The notes under the pieces are model-generated. The model was not told where the DNA came from, made no database searches, and saw only the letters and a list, made by a program, of their open reading frames with translations. Shown piece after piece: positions 54,666 to 62,909 of a stretch of DNA of 64,000 nucleotides. The position numbers and the translations under genes were made by a program. The stretch is from NCBI RefSeq assembly GCF_003855255.1, contig NZ_CP034072.1, positions 2,905,906 to 2,969,905 on the forward strand. Reading direction: 5' to 3'. This DNA comes from Mycolicibacterium nivoides (GTDB taxonomy: Bacteria > Actinomycetota > Actinomycetes > Mycobacteriales > Mycobacteriaceae). The stretch's first letter is position 1, and each line of letters opens with the position of its first letter.

Positions 54666-55034
54666 TTACACCTGGCCGGCGGCGACCAACGCGTGATAGC
54701 CGCCGACGACATCGGTGGACCGGTGCAGACCGAGGTCGACCAGCGAGGCGGCGGCCAGGCTTGAGGTGTACCCCTCCGAGCACAGGATCACCCAGTAGAC
54801 GTCGTCGTCGACGGCCTGCGGGATCCGCGCGTCACTGGTGGGATCGCAGCGCCACTCCAGCACGTTGCGTTCGATGACCAGTGCACCGGGCACCGACCCT
54901 TCGGCGGCACGCTGGGCGGCGGGGCGGATGTCGACCAGCACGGCACCGGAATTCAGCGCCTCGGGCAGCTCTGACGCGGACAGCCGGTGCAGCCGGGTGC
55001 GGGCCTGCTCCAGCACGGTGTCGATGCGGCTCAT
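54666..55034 (-). CDS. Rhodanese-domain sulfurtransferase
   Basis: A 122-residue single rhodanese domain: VLVDIRPAAQRAAEGSVPGALVIERNVLEW and the active-site loop CSEGYTS with Cys85. It would carry persulfide sulfur. It lies 2 bp after the cysteine dioxygenase gene and surely shares its transcript, suggesting a role in handling sulfite or sulfide from cysteine breakdown (inference). Confidence 0.9.
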   Translation of the reverse strand: MSRIDTVLEQARTRLHRLSASELPEALNSGAVLVDIRPAAQRAAEGSVPGALVIERNVLEWRCDPTSDARIPQAVDDDVYWVILCSEGYTSSLAAASLVDLGLHRSTDVVGGYHALVAAGQV

Positions 55035-55036
55035 CG

Positions 55037-55555
55037 CTATCCCTCCGGCGCGTCGGTGAGTTCGGTGCGGTTGCGGCGCAAGGTGTTCTGCGGTGTCACC
55101 TCGTAATAGGACATCGCGGTCAACGGCGGCGAGTACGCATGAACGCTCAGCGTCGGACCCGAGATGGCCGCAGGCGCATGCACCACGTCATGCACCCACC
55201 CCAAAGGGAATGCCGCCTGGTCGCCTGCCGTGAAGCGTCGCTTCCGTAAAAGCTCGCCGTCCCAACGAGTTTCGCGCAGTGCGCCGGACACCACGGTCAG
55301 CGCACCCAAGGATCCGCCGTGGTCGTGCAGTTCGGTCGACTTGTCGGGCACCCAGCTGATCAGCCAGACCTCGATCTCGTCGTCACCGGACAACCGCGTG
55401 TACCAGCGGTCATCCTTGGGCAGTCTCCGCAACAGCCGGTCGTAGCGGCCGGACAGCACTTCGTCGGCGGCATGGTCGGTGGCGTGCAGCAGGTCGGGCA
55501 ATCGCAGCCGCGTGGGCGCGGAGACAGCAGGAACGGGCGCGAGCGTGGACAGCAT
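55037..55555 (-). CDS. Cysteine dioxygenase type I
   Basis: Oxidises L-cysteine to cysteine sulfinate with O2 and Fe(II). The 172-residue cupin has HDHGGSLG (His77, His79), a third His at about 122-126 in GWVHDVVH, and SVHAYSPP with His139/Tyr141, matching the Ser-His-Tyr triad and the Cys-Tyr partner Tyr of the family. It heads a two-gene operon with a rhodanese and is preceded by a polycysteine leader ORF. Confidence 0.92.
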   Translation of the reverse strand: MLSTLAPVPAVSAPTRLRLPDLLHATDHAADEVLSGRYDRLLRRLPKDDRWYTRLSGDDEIEVWLISWVPDKSTELHDHGGSLGALTVVSGALRETRWDGELLRKRRFTAGDQAAFPLGWVHDVVHAPAAISGPTLSVHAYSPPLTAMSYYEVTPQNTLRRNRTELTDAPEG

Positions 55556-55600
55556 GAAGGGAACTCCAAGGATGGCGGCGGAACAGGGCAGACGGGCGCG

Positions 55601-55645
55601 CTAGCAAGCCCGACAACACTCCTGGAATCCGGTCCCTTCCGTCAC
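55601..55645 (-). CDS. Polycysteine leader peptide (cysteine-responsive attenuator)
   Basis: A 14-codon ORF, VTEGTGFQECCRAC followed by TAG, ends 45 bp upstream of the cysteine dioxygenase ATG. Three of its last five residues are cysteine. Leaderless polycysteine short ORFs of this kind are known to act as cysteine-responsive attenuators of sulfur operons in M. smegmatis. No ribosome site precedes the GTG, as expected for a leaderless start. The following CGGGC/GCCCG (about 55590-55609) could be part of the attenuating structure. Confidence 0.72.
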   Translation of the reverse strand: MTEGTGFQECCRAC

Positions 55646-55661
55646 GGCCGCCAGTGTTGCA

Positions 55662-55667
55662 TAGATT
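55662..55667 (+). promoter_or_regulatory. Likely -10 element of a leaderless lpqV transcript
   Basis: TAGATT ends six bases before the lpqV ATG at 55674, with no ribosome site between, the arrangement seen for leaderless mycobacterial mRNAs. Inference from spacing alone. Confidence 0.4.
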
Positions 55668-55673
55668 GGCGGC

Positions 55674-56132
55674 ATGCGCCGTTACACGTGGACCACCCGC
55701 CTGACCGCCGGAGCCGCCGCAGCGGCCGGCCTGAGCCTGCTGATCGGATGCTCGACGGACGCTGGCAAGGACCAGTCCGGGGCATCCACGGCACCTTCCC
55801 CACAGGCGACGACGACCGCCGAGGCGGCGACGCCGACGGCCAAGCCCGGTGAGGTTGCGACGTCGCCCGGCGGGGTCACGACGGCCGTCGGCGCCGACGC
55901 GCAGTCCACCGAGGAGGAGTACTTCCAGGCCTGTCATGCCGCGAAGCTCTGGATGCAGGCCAAGGGCGGGGATCTCAAGGCGCAGATCGAGCCGTATCTG
56001 GCGAGCGTGCAGGCCCCCGATGCGGCACCGGGGCCGGGCACGTACAACGTGGCGTGGGGCCAGCTCGAGCCGGGGCGTCAGGCTGCGGTCATCGTCGCCG
56101 CGCGGGCAGCGGCCGACGAGCTCTGCAGCTAG
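55674..56132 (+). CDS. lpqV: Lipoprotein LpqV
   Basis: A 152-residue lipoprotein: signal peptide with lipobox LLIGC (lipidated Cys26), a Thr/Ala/Pro-rich linker (about 30-75), and the conserved domain STEEEYFQACHAAKLWMQAKGG ... RQAAVIVAARAAADELC, which matches M. tuberculosis LpqV (Rv1064c). Two cysteines may form a disulfide. Function unknown; anchored in the envelope. The stop overlaps that of the convergent SulP gene by 4 bp. Confidence 0.9.
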   Translation: MRRYTWTTRLTAGAAAAAGLSLLIGCSTDAGKDQSGASTAPSPQATTTAEAATPTAKPGEVATSPGGVTTAVGADAQSTEEEYFQACHAAKLWMQAKGGDLKAQIEPYLASVQAPDAAPGPGTYNVAWGQLEPGRQAAVIVAARAAADELCS

Positions 56133-57838
56133 TTCGAATCACGCTGCGGCGAATCCCCCGATTTACCGGTCTGAGCGGCCACCCAGGCGCGGCCCCGCTC
56201 GACGGCCACGTCGAGGGCGCCGAAGATCCGATCCGACGCCGGCACGACACCGTCGTCGCCCAGCAGGTCATCGAGTCCACCGCGCCGCAGCACCTCCGCG
56301 GTGCCGGGGTTGACCCCGGAGATGATCAACCGGCCGTTGTTGGCCGTCAGCTGGCCGGCCCATCGGCGCAGCGCCTTGATCGTCACCGACGACGGCACGT
56401 CGGGCAGCGCCCGCAGGCTGAGCACCACGACGGCATTGGTGGTGCCGTCGGCGCGCGGCCATGTCTCGTCGATCCGGGCCACCTCGGCGAACAGTCCCAC
56501 CCCGGCGTAGTGCAGCACGGTGACGTCGTTGCTGGTGCACCGCTCGGGCACGGGAGCCTGCTGCCAGCCGCCGTCCGGTGCCGGTGTCAGCGCGACCAGT
56601 TGCGCGGTCTCGGCCACCTTGGCGCAGTAGAGGACCAGCGAGGTGATCACGCCGATGACGATCGCGGTGTGCAGCGGTAGTTGCGTGGTGGCGGCGAAGG
56701 TGACCAGCATCGCCACCGCCGACAACGGCGCGACCCGCAGCACCAGCTTGATGTCGGGCAACCGGCCGACGATGAGTTCGGCTCCGATCACCAGGATCAG
56801 CCCGCCGATCACGGGCATCGGGATGATCTCCGCGGCCGAGCCGGCGACGAGCACCAGCAGGGCAAGCCAGATCCCGGCGAAGATGCCTGCCCACCGGGTC
56901 TGGGCACCCGCCGACGTCGCCACCCCGGTGCGTGACAGCGAGCCACCGGCCGGCAGCGCACCGAACAGTCCGCCCGCCACATTCGCCGCGCCCTGCGCCA
57001 GGAAGTCTCCGTTCATGTTGGTGCGGCTGCCGTCCGGGTTCGGTACGGCGGCAGAGATTCCCGCGGCCTGAGCCAGCGCGACGAGTGCCACGGCCACGCC
57101 GCCGACGATCAGCTCGGGCATCGCCGCGAAATTCGGAACCGTCACCGGCGGAAGCGCATTCGCGATCGACGCGATGTCGCCGACGGTTTCGACGTCGATC
57201 CCCAACGCCGCGGTCGCCGAAGTAACCACGACGAGCGCCAGCAGCGTCGCGAACGATTCGAGCGGCTTGATGAAGTGGAACACCGCCCACACCGCGACCG
57301 TGCCCAGCGCCACCGCGACGGCGGCCGGATGCCACAGTCCGATGTGCGCCAGCGAGTCGATGAACTTGCCAATGGTGTTGCCGCTCTGCGGTTTGTAACC
57401 GGTGGCGTCGCCGAGGACGCCGGCCACGATCTGCAGGGCGATCCCGGTGGAGAAGCCGGTCATCACGGCGTTGGAGACGAAGTTCATGATCGAGCCGAAC
57501 CGCAGCAGACCGAACAGCAGCATCACTGCGCCGACGACGAGGGCCAGCGCGGCCACGTTGGCCGGATCCTGCGGATCCAGCCCGGCCTCCTTGAGCACGC
57601 TGCGCGACGTCAGCGCGATCGCACTCGTCAACGTCGTCACCATCAGTACCGTGCGGGCGAACAGTGACCCGATGATGCCGGGCATGATGCCGGCGTAGAT
57701 GCCGGTGACGGGGTTGAACCCGCCGATGCTGGCGTAGGCCATGCCCTCGGGTATGGAGAACAGACCCGTGACCAGTCCTGCGATGACATCACGGGGCTTG
57801 GGACGGCCCAGTTTCCGAGCGAATGTTGGCGCACCCAC
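56129..57838 (-). CDS. SulP-family anion transporter with STAS domain
   Basis: A 569-residue membrane transporter. The N-terminal about 400 residues form the SulP/UraA transmembrane core (DVIAGLVTGLFSIPEGMAYASIGG, GIYAGIMPGIIGSLF, QGAANVAGGLFGALPAGGSLSRTG), and a C-terminal STAS domain occupies about 430-540 (NAVVVLSLRALPDVPSSVTIKALRRWA). Sulfate or bicarbonate are usual substrates of the family; which one here is not shown. GTG start at 57838; divergent from a patatin gene. Confidence 0.9.
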   Translation of the reverse strand: MGAPTFARKLGRPKPRDVIAGLVTGLFSIPEGMAYASIGGFNPVTGIYAGIMPGIIGSLFARTVLMVTTLTSAIALTSRSVLKEAGLDPQDPANVAALALVVGAVMLLFGLLRFGSIMNFVSNAVMTGFSTGIALQIVAGVLGDATGYKPQSGNTIGKFIDSLAHIGLWHPAAVAVALGTVAVWAVFHFIKPLESFATLLALVVVTSATAALGIDVETVGDIASIANALPPVTVPNFAAMPELIVGGVAVALVALAQAAGISAAVPNPDGSRTNMNGDFLAQGAANVAGGLFGALPAGGSLSRTGVATSAGAQTRWAGIFAGIWLALLVLVAGSAAEIIPMPVIGGLILVIGAELIVGRLPDIKLVLRVAPLSAVAMLVTFAATTQLPLHTAIVIGVITSLVLYCAKVAETAQLVALTPAPDGGWQQAPVPERCTSNDVTVLHYAGVGLFAEVARIDETWPRADGTTNAVVVLSLRALPDVPSSVTIKALRRWAGQLTANNGRLIISGVNPGTAEVLRRGGLDDLLGDDGVVPASDRIFGALDVAVERGRAWVAAQTGKSGDSPQRDSN

Positions 57839-57904
57839 GGGCCAACCCTGTCACGAACAAGGCCGTCTGCGGCGGTACTTCACCGGTTGCACCACAATGG
57901 ACGT

Positions 57905-58909
57905 ATGCGTGTTGCTCTGGCCCTCGGCAGTGGTGGAGCTCGCGGCTACGCGCACATCGGGGTGATCAACGAGCTGCAGGACCGTGGCTACGAGGTCGTC
58001 GGCGTGTCCGGGTCATCGATGGGCGCGCTGGTCGGCGGTCTGCACGCAGCGGGCAAGCTCGACGAGTTCGCCGACTGGGCACGAACTTTGACTCAGCGGG
58101 CGGTGTTGCGGCTGCTGGACCCGTCGATCACGGCGGCCGGGATTCTGCGCGCCGAGAAGATTCTCGACGCGGTCCGCGACATCATCGGCGACGCCACGAT
58201 CGAAGGACTGCCGATCCCCTACACCGCGGTCGCGACCGACCTGATCGCCGGTAAATCGGTGTGGCTGCAACGCGGCCCGCTGGATTCCGCGATCCGGGCG
58301 TCGATCGCCATCCCCGGAGTGATCGCGCCACACGTGCTCAACGGCCGGCTGCTCGGCGACGGCGGCATCCTCGACCCGCTGCCCATGGCGCCGATCGCCG
58401 CGGTCAACGCTGACCTCACCATCGCGGTCAGCCTGTCCGGCGGCGATCCGGGCACCGCGCCCACCCCCGAGGACCCGGAACGGCGCCCCACCACCGAATG
58501 GCTCAACCGCATGATGCGCAGCACCTCGGCCGTGCTGGACACGGCGTCGGTGCGGGCCATGCTGGACCGGCCCACCGCCCGGGCCGTGCTGAGCCGGTTC
58601 GGGGCGTCGATCCCGCCCGAGGACAGTTCCGAACCGGTCGACGACGAGGGCGCCGACGGTCCGGTCGACGATCCCGACGCACCCGAGGTACCCGAGCCGG
58701 CCGATGTGCCGAAGCTGGGCAGCTTCGAGGTGATGAACCGCACCATCGACATCGCCCAGGCCGCGCTGGCTCGGCACACACTCGCCGCCTATCCGCCCGA
58801 CCTGCTGATCGAGGTACCGCGCACGGCATGCCGGAGCCTGGAATTCCACCGCGCCGCAGAGGTCATCGAGGTGGGGCGGGAGCTGACCGCCCGGGCGCTC
58901 GACGGCTGA
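57905..58909 (+). CDS. Patatin-like phospholipase (Rv1063c-like)
   Basis: A 334-residue patatin-fold acyl hydrolase of the RssA type: oxyanion GSGGARGYAHIG (8-19), nucleophile elbow GSSMG (Ser38) and the catalytic Asp in GDGGILDP. A Pro/Asp/Glu-rich insert near 240-275 is low-complexity. ATG at 57905 is chosen over a TTG at 57887. It converges with a second patatin gene, the two stops being only 1 bp apart. Confidence 0.9.
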   Translation: MRVALALGSGGARGYAHIGVINELQDRGYEVVGVSGSSMGALVGGLHAAGKLDEFADWARTLTQRAVLRLLDPSITAAGILRAEKILDAVRDIIGDATIEGLPIPYTAVATDLIAGKSVWLQRGPLDSAIRASIAIPGVIAPHVLNGRLLGDGGILDPLPMAPIAAVNADLTIAVSLSGGDPGTAPTPEDPERRPTTEWLNRMMRSTSAVLDTASVRAMLDRPTARAVLSRFGASIPPEDSSEPVDDEGADGPVDDPDAPEVPEPADVPKLGSFEVMNRTIDIAQAALARHTLAAYPPDLLIEVPRTACRSLEFHRAAEVIEVGRELTARALDG

Positions 58910-58910
58910 A

Positions 58911-59768
58911 TCAGCCCTTCAGGAAAGCGGCGACCTCAGCGGCGACCCGCCGGCCCTGAGCACGCCCGGCGTGCGCCGACGGCACCCGGCAGTCCGGGTC
59001 GAGCGGGTTCTCGCCGAAGGCCGCCAGGGCCTCGTCGTCGGCGAAGATCCCCAGCGATCGTCCGTCGAAGCCATCGACCTCCTGCGCTGCGCCGCTGCCG
59101 AACGGCGATGGTGCCGAGCGGCCCTGCGGCACCAGCGCCACCACGGTGTCGCAATCGGCCGCCAGTGCCATGTTGACCGTGCTGCCGATGCCGCCGTCCA
59201 TGAACCGGCGGCCACCGATCGTCACGACCGGCCACACCGCGGGCACCGCACAACTGGCGGTGACGGCGTCGACCAGCGATACCCCGGCGTCGCGGTCCAG
59301 CGTCACCAGCTCGCCGGTGTCGATGTCGACGGCCGAGATCCGCAGCACCCGGTCCGGCCAGTCATGCGATGGCAGCCGCGCTTCGATGACCTTGCGCCGG
59401 ACTGCCGGGTCGACCGTGGCGGTGTCGAGCGCCACGGCACCGATCTGCTGCAGCTTCTGCGCCTTGGTGGTGTTGGGCGTCAGGACGGCTTTCACGAACA
59501 GGTCGGTGACGGTGTCGATGCTTATCGCGGGATCCAGCTCGGCCGATTCGGCACCGATCTGGCGCTCGAACAGCTCCGCCAGAGGCGCGCCGCTGCCGAG
59601 CTGCGCGGACACTGTCGAACCTGCCGACGTGCCCACCAGCACATCGACGGCGAGCAGCGCATCGGCGGCTTCGGGAGATTCGTCGGCGATGCCCTGCAGG
59701 ATGCCGGTCTCCCAGGCGATCCCTGCGATACCGCCACCGGCGAGCACCAGTGCACGTTTGGAAGTCAC
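58911..59768 (-). CDS. Patatin-like phospholipase (Rv1062-like)
   Basis: A 285-residue patatin-fold protein: oxyanion GGGIAGIAWETG, nucleophile GTSAG (Ser48), and DGG in FMDGGIGSTVNM with the catalytic Asp. The GTG at 59768 (VTSKRALVLAGGG) is chosen because the frame upstream runs through the next gene. Converges with the Rv1063c-like patatin. Substrate unknown. Confidence 0.88.
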   Translation of the reverse strand: MTSKRALVLAGGGIAGIAWETGILQGIADESPEAADALLAVDVLVGTSAGSTVSAQLGSGAPLAELFERQIGAESAELDPAISIDTVTDLFVKAVLTPNTTKAQKLQQIGAVALDTATVDPAVRRKVIEARLPSHDWPDRVLRISAVDIDTGELVTLDRDAGVSLVDAVTASCAVPAVWPVVTIGGRRFMDGGIGSTVNMALAADCDTVVALVPQGRSAPSPFGSGAAQEVDGFDGRSLGIFADDEALAAFGENPLDPDCRVPSAHAGRAQGRRVAAEVAAFLKG

Positions 59769-59803
59769 GAAGGTCGAGTGTGCCAGGGCCCCGAATGTCA
59801 CAG

Positions 59804-60658
59804 CTAAGCGTGCTGCGACGCCGCCGCCTGCGCGGACAGGTCGTCGCGGTGCAGGAGGTGGCGAGGCGGCTCCGGAAACGCGACCCGGGTGTCGATCCGC
59901 AGATCCGCGTCGACGTGCACCAATTCGCCGGGGGCGATGAGCCGCCAGTCCTCGCCGTCCATCTGCTCGCTGGCGAACAGCACCGACGGCTGCGACGTCA
60001 GGTGCTCGGATTCGGCCCGGATCCGGGCGCTGCGCAGGCGCAGGCGCCGCTGATCGGGGTGCCTGCGGTCGAGCACATACAGCTCGTGGGTGTCCGGGTA
60101 GCGCAGGGCCCACATGTCGGTGGCGGTGCTGAGCAGGAGATTGACGGCGTAGATCGGCACGTTGCCGGCCAGCCAGCCGATGGCGTCGACAATGGCTGCG
60201 CCGACGTCGCCGCCATGTGCCCGGACGGCCGCGGTGATGAGGGCGAAGACACGCTCGGAGTCGGTCTGGCCCCCGACGAGGTCCGCCACCCCGAGTTCGC
60301 GGATCCGCTCGTCGAGCGCGCCCAGACCTTCGACGACACCGTTGTGCGCGAAGATCCGGTCATCCTGGAGAAAGGGATGGGTGTTCGCCACATCGAGCGC
60401 CCCGGTCGAGGCGTAGCGGACGTGCGCGACGAAGGTCGTCGCGGTGACATCGTGTGCCTCCGTGGCGAATTCGGAATCCTGCCATGCTGCCACGGGTTCC
60501 TTGTGCAGCACGGCGACGCCGTCGGCACCGAACACGCCCAGGCCGGTGCCATCGGGGTTACGCCTGCTCTGCTCGGCGAGATTGTCGGGCGCATCCAGCA
60601 GCCAGAAGGTCGCCGGTACCAGCCGGCGACCGGCGTGCAGACCGAACAATCGGCACAT
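59804..60658 (-). CDS. Class II glutamine amidotransferase (Rv1061-like)
   Basis: A 284-residue N-terminal-nucleophile amidotransferase. It begins MCRLFG, so Cys2 becomes the nucleophile after Met removal; HVRYAS and HNGVVEGLG are the glutamine-binding motifs. It resembles EgtC/YafJ-type proteins with no synthase domain, so the acceptor is unknown. ATG at 60658; the longer frame would bury the N-terminal Cys. Divergent from the alcohol dehydrogenase gene. Confidence 0.9.
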   Translation of the reverse strand: MCRLFGLHAGRRLVPATFWLLDAPDNLAEQSRRNPDGTGLGVFGADGVAVLHKEPVAAWQDSEFATEAHDVTATTFVAHVRYASTGALDVANTHPFLQDDRIFAHNGVVEGLGALDERIRELGVADLVGGQTDSERVFALITAAVRAHGGDVGAAIVDAIGWLAGNVPIYAVNLLLSTATDMWALRYPDTHELYVLDRRHPDQRRLRLRSARIRAESEHLTSQPSVLFASEQMDGEDWRLIAPGELVHVDADLRIDTRVAFPEPPRHLLHRDDLSAQAAASQHA

Positions 60659-60723
60659 GACCTCAGCCCACCCGATGAAGTGCCATGATTTCCGATAGTA
60701 GCCGGGCGAGAGAAGGAGCCACC

Positions 60724-61779
60724 ATGACATCCGACCTCGGGCCTACCATGCGGGCGGAGCGCTTCTACGCCGACACCAAACGAGTTGTGGTGGAGGATGT
60801 TCCGATTCCCGAGCCAGGCCCGGGCGAGGTTCTGGTGAAGGTGGCGTTCTGCGGGATCTGTCATTCCGATCTGAGCCTGATCAACGGGACCTTCCCGGCG
60901 CAGGCCCCGGTGGTCACGCAGGGCCATGAGGCGTCAGGCACCATTGCCAGGCTCGGCCCGGACGTCACGGGCTGGGCCGAAGGCGACCGTGTCATCGTCG
61001 CCGCCGGCCGGCCCTGCATGGAATGCCCCAATTGCGGTCGCGGCGATATCGCCAACTGCATGCGAATCCGGTTGATGGCCTTCGCCTATGACGGGGCGTG
61101 GGCCGAATACACGCTGGCTCAGGCGGTCGGGCTCACGCGCGTGCCGGACAACGTGCCGTTGGAGCAGGCCGCGATCCTCGCCGATGCGGTGTCGACCCCG
61201 TACGGAGCGGTGGTGCGCACCGGCAAGGTCGGTATCGGCGAGTCGGTCGGCGTGTGGGGCCTGGGTGGGGTCGGCACCCACATCGCACAGCTGGCCCGGC
61301 TGGTGGGGGCGGTGCCGGTGGTGGCCGTCGACATCAAACCCGAGGTGCTGGAGCGGGCCCTGGAACTCGGCGCCGACTATGCGTTCGACGCAGGCGACGA
61401 GCGGCTCGGCGAGAAGATCGCCGAGGTCACCGGGGGCCGCGGGTTGGACGTGGCGTTCGACGCGGTGGGCCTCAAGTCGACGTTCGAGCAGGCGCTGGGT
61501 CAGCTGACGGTCGGCGGGCGGTTGGTCGCGGTCGGGATGAGTGCCCAGGAACCCACGATCGGACCGACGTCGATGTTCGGCCTGACCCAGAAGCAGGTGC
61601 TGGGTCACCTGGGATACCAGAACGTCGACATCTCCACCTTGGCGACGCTGGTGTCTCTGGGCAGGCTGGACCTGTCCCGTTCGATCAGCGAGATCGTGTC
61701 CCTGGAGGACATCGCACTGGGCATCGACAAGCTGGAGCGCCAGGAGGGCAATCCGATCCGAATCCTGGTGCGACCCTGA
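60724..61779 (+). CDS. Zinc-dependent alcohol dehydrogenase
   Basis: A 351-residue medium-chain dehydrogenase: catalytic zinc site GICHSDLSLINGTFP with Cys and GHEASGTI with His-Glu, structural zinc loop CMECPNCGRGDIANC, and the NAD-binding GLGGVGTHIAQLARLVGA with a following Asp (VAVDIK) for NAD(H). Oxidises or reduces an alcohol/aldehyde; substrate unknown. ATG at 60724, AGAAGGAG upstream. Converges with the Rv1059-like gene. Confidence 0.9.
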   Translation: MTSDLGPTMRAERFYADTKRVVVEDVPIPEPGPGEVLVKVAFCGICHSDLSLINGTFPAQAPVVTQGHEASGTIARLGPDVTGWAEGDRVIVAAGRPCMECPNCGRGDIANCMRIRLMAFAYDGAWAEYTLAQAVGLTRVPDNVPLEQAAILADAVSTPYGAVVRTGKVGIGESVGVWGLGGVGTHIAQLARLVGAVPVVAVDIKPEVLERALELGADYAFDAGDERLGEKIAEVTGGRGLDVAFDAVGLKSTFEQALGQLTVGGRLVAVGMSAQEPTIGPTSMFGLTQKQVLGHLGYQNVDISTLATLVSLGRLDLSRSISEIVSLEDIALGIDKLERQEGNPIRILVRP

Positions 61780-61782
61780 GCG

Positions 61783-62832
61783 TTACCGCAGTTTTGGAGC
61801 GGCCTTACCGCTGATCAGCGGCAGGTCGGGGTAGGTCACCACACCGGGTGCCGCGGCGCAGACCGCGGGGACCGAGTTGACGCAGTGCGCCGCGGTGGCG
61901 ACGACGCCAGACTCCGGGCCCTCCTCACCGGCCTCGGACTGGAAGCCCTTGATGATGACGGTGAAGTCCGGGTTACCGCGGACCTCCATCTCGTAACGCT
62001 GCCCGGCGGGGCCGAAAGTCCATGCGGGGTCGAGGTTTTCCTCGCCCATCAGCCAGTTCACCGTGACCCGCACGACGGGTTCGCCGTCGACGAGGGCCTC
62101 CCAGTGGAACTTGCGGCCGGCGACCTGGCCGGGTTCGATCACGCCGATCGGCGAGTCGATGGGCGCGGTGGCCACGGCGATCTCCTGGGTGGCGCGGATC
62201 CGCGGGTCGATCTTGAATCCGACGTGATCGACGACCATCTTGACGGCCTGGATGAAACCGCCGTCGAGCATCTTCTGCATCGGTCCGCTCAGCGCGGTGT
62301 CGGGGGTGCCGCCGAAGCCCATGACATGGCGCACAACGTCGGGTGCGTCATAGGTGCGCAGGTCGGAAAATTCCTCGGCGCGAACAAAGTTCACCCCGGT
62401 GGCCATCGCGGAGAGCACCAGCGGGAACTTCTCGCTGATCCCGCCGGGCGCGATGCCGGTGCCGTGCAGCGTGGCGTTGCCTTCCAGCGCGGCGGCCCGC
62501 ATCGGCGCGGCCTGCTTCTCGCTCGGGTACAACCAGCCGACGGGGGTGATCACGTTCTTGCCCGAGCGCAGCAACGCCGCGACCTCGTCGGGGTTGGGGA
62601 TGAGCGGCGAGTAGATCACCGCGTCGGCGTCCAGCGCCAGGATCTCTTCAGCACTGTTGGTGGCGGTGACACCGAGCGGTTCGGCACCGATGATCTCGCC
62701 GACGTCTTTGCCGTTCTTGGCGTCCGAGTGCACCCAGCAGCCGACCAGCTCCAGGTCAGGATGTTCGAGCACACCGTTGATCGCGGCCACGCCGACCCCA
62801 CCGGTTGCCCATTGCACGACGCGTAACGCCAC
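61783..62832 (-). CDS. DapB-like NAD(P)-binding oxidoreductase (Rv1059-like)
   Basis: A 349-residue protein with an N-terminal Rossmann motif QWATGGVG and a dihydrodipicolinate-reductase-like layout (LVGCWVHSDAKNGKDVGEIIGAEPLGV; VITPVGWLYPSEK). It is not the lysine-pathway DapB, which is shorter and has other motifs. Related mycobacterial genes are linked to lipid/steroid catabolism by regulation only. GTG start with GAGGAGG upstream, and an exact KstR box 20-33 bp before the start. Confidence 0.84.
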   Translation of the reverse strand: MALRVVQWATGGVGVAAINGVLEHPDLELVGCWVHSDAKNGKDVGEIIGAEPLGVTATNSAEEILALDADAVIYSPLIPNPDEVAALLRSGKNVITPVGWLYPSEKQAAPMRAAALEGNATLHGTGIAPGGISEKFPLVLSAMATGVNFVRAEEFSDLRTYDAPDVVRHVMGFGGTPDTALSGPMQKMLDGGFIQAVKMVVDHVGFKIDPRIRATQEIAVATAPIDSPIGVIEPGQVAGRKFHWEALVDGEPVVRVTVNWLMGEENLDPAWTFGPAGQRYEMEVRGNPDFTVIIKGFQSEAGEEGPESGVVATAAHCVNSVPAVCAAAPGVVTYPDLPLISGKAAPKLR

Positions 62833-62851
62833 AGACCCTCCTCGGCAGAAC

Positions 62852-62865
62852 TAGAACACGTTCTA
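62852..62865. promoter_or_regulatory. KstR-type operator (box 2)
   Basis: TAGAACACGTTCTA matches TNNAACNNGTTNNA exactly and is the most symmetrical of the two boxes. It lies 20 bp upstream of the GTG of the DapB-like gene, so KstR repression is expected. Confidence 0.8.
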
Positions 62866-62909
62866 CTTCAGGTCTACACCACCGTCGTCGTCAGCGGAAG
62901 TACGATCGA

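Noticed and set aside
61783..62832. Lysine-pathway dihydrodipicolinate reductase (dapB)
   Set aside because: At 349 residues it is about 100 longer than DapB and lacks its substrate motif.
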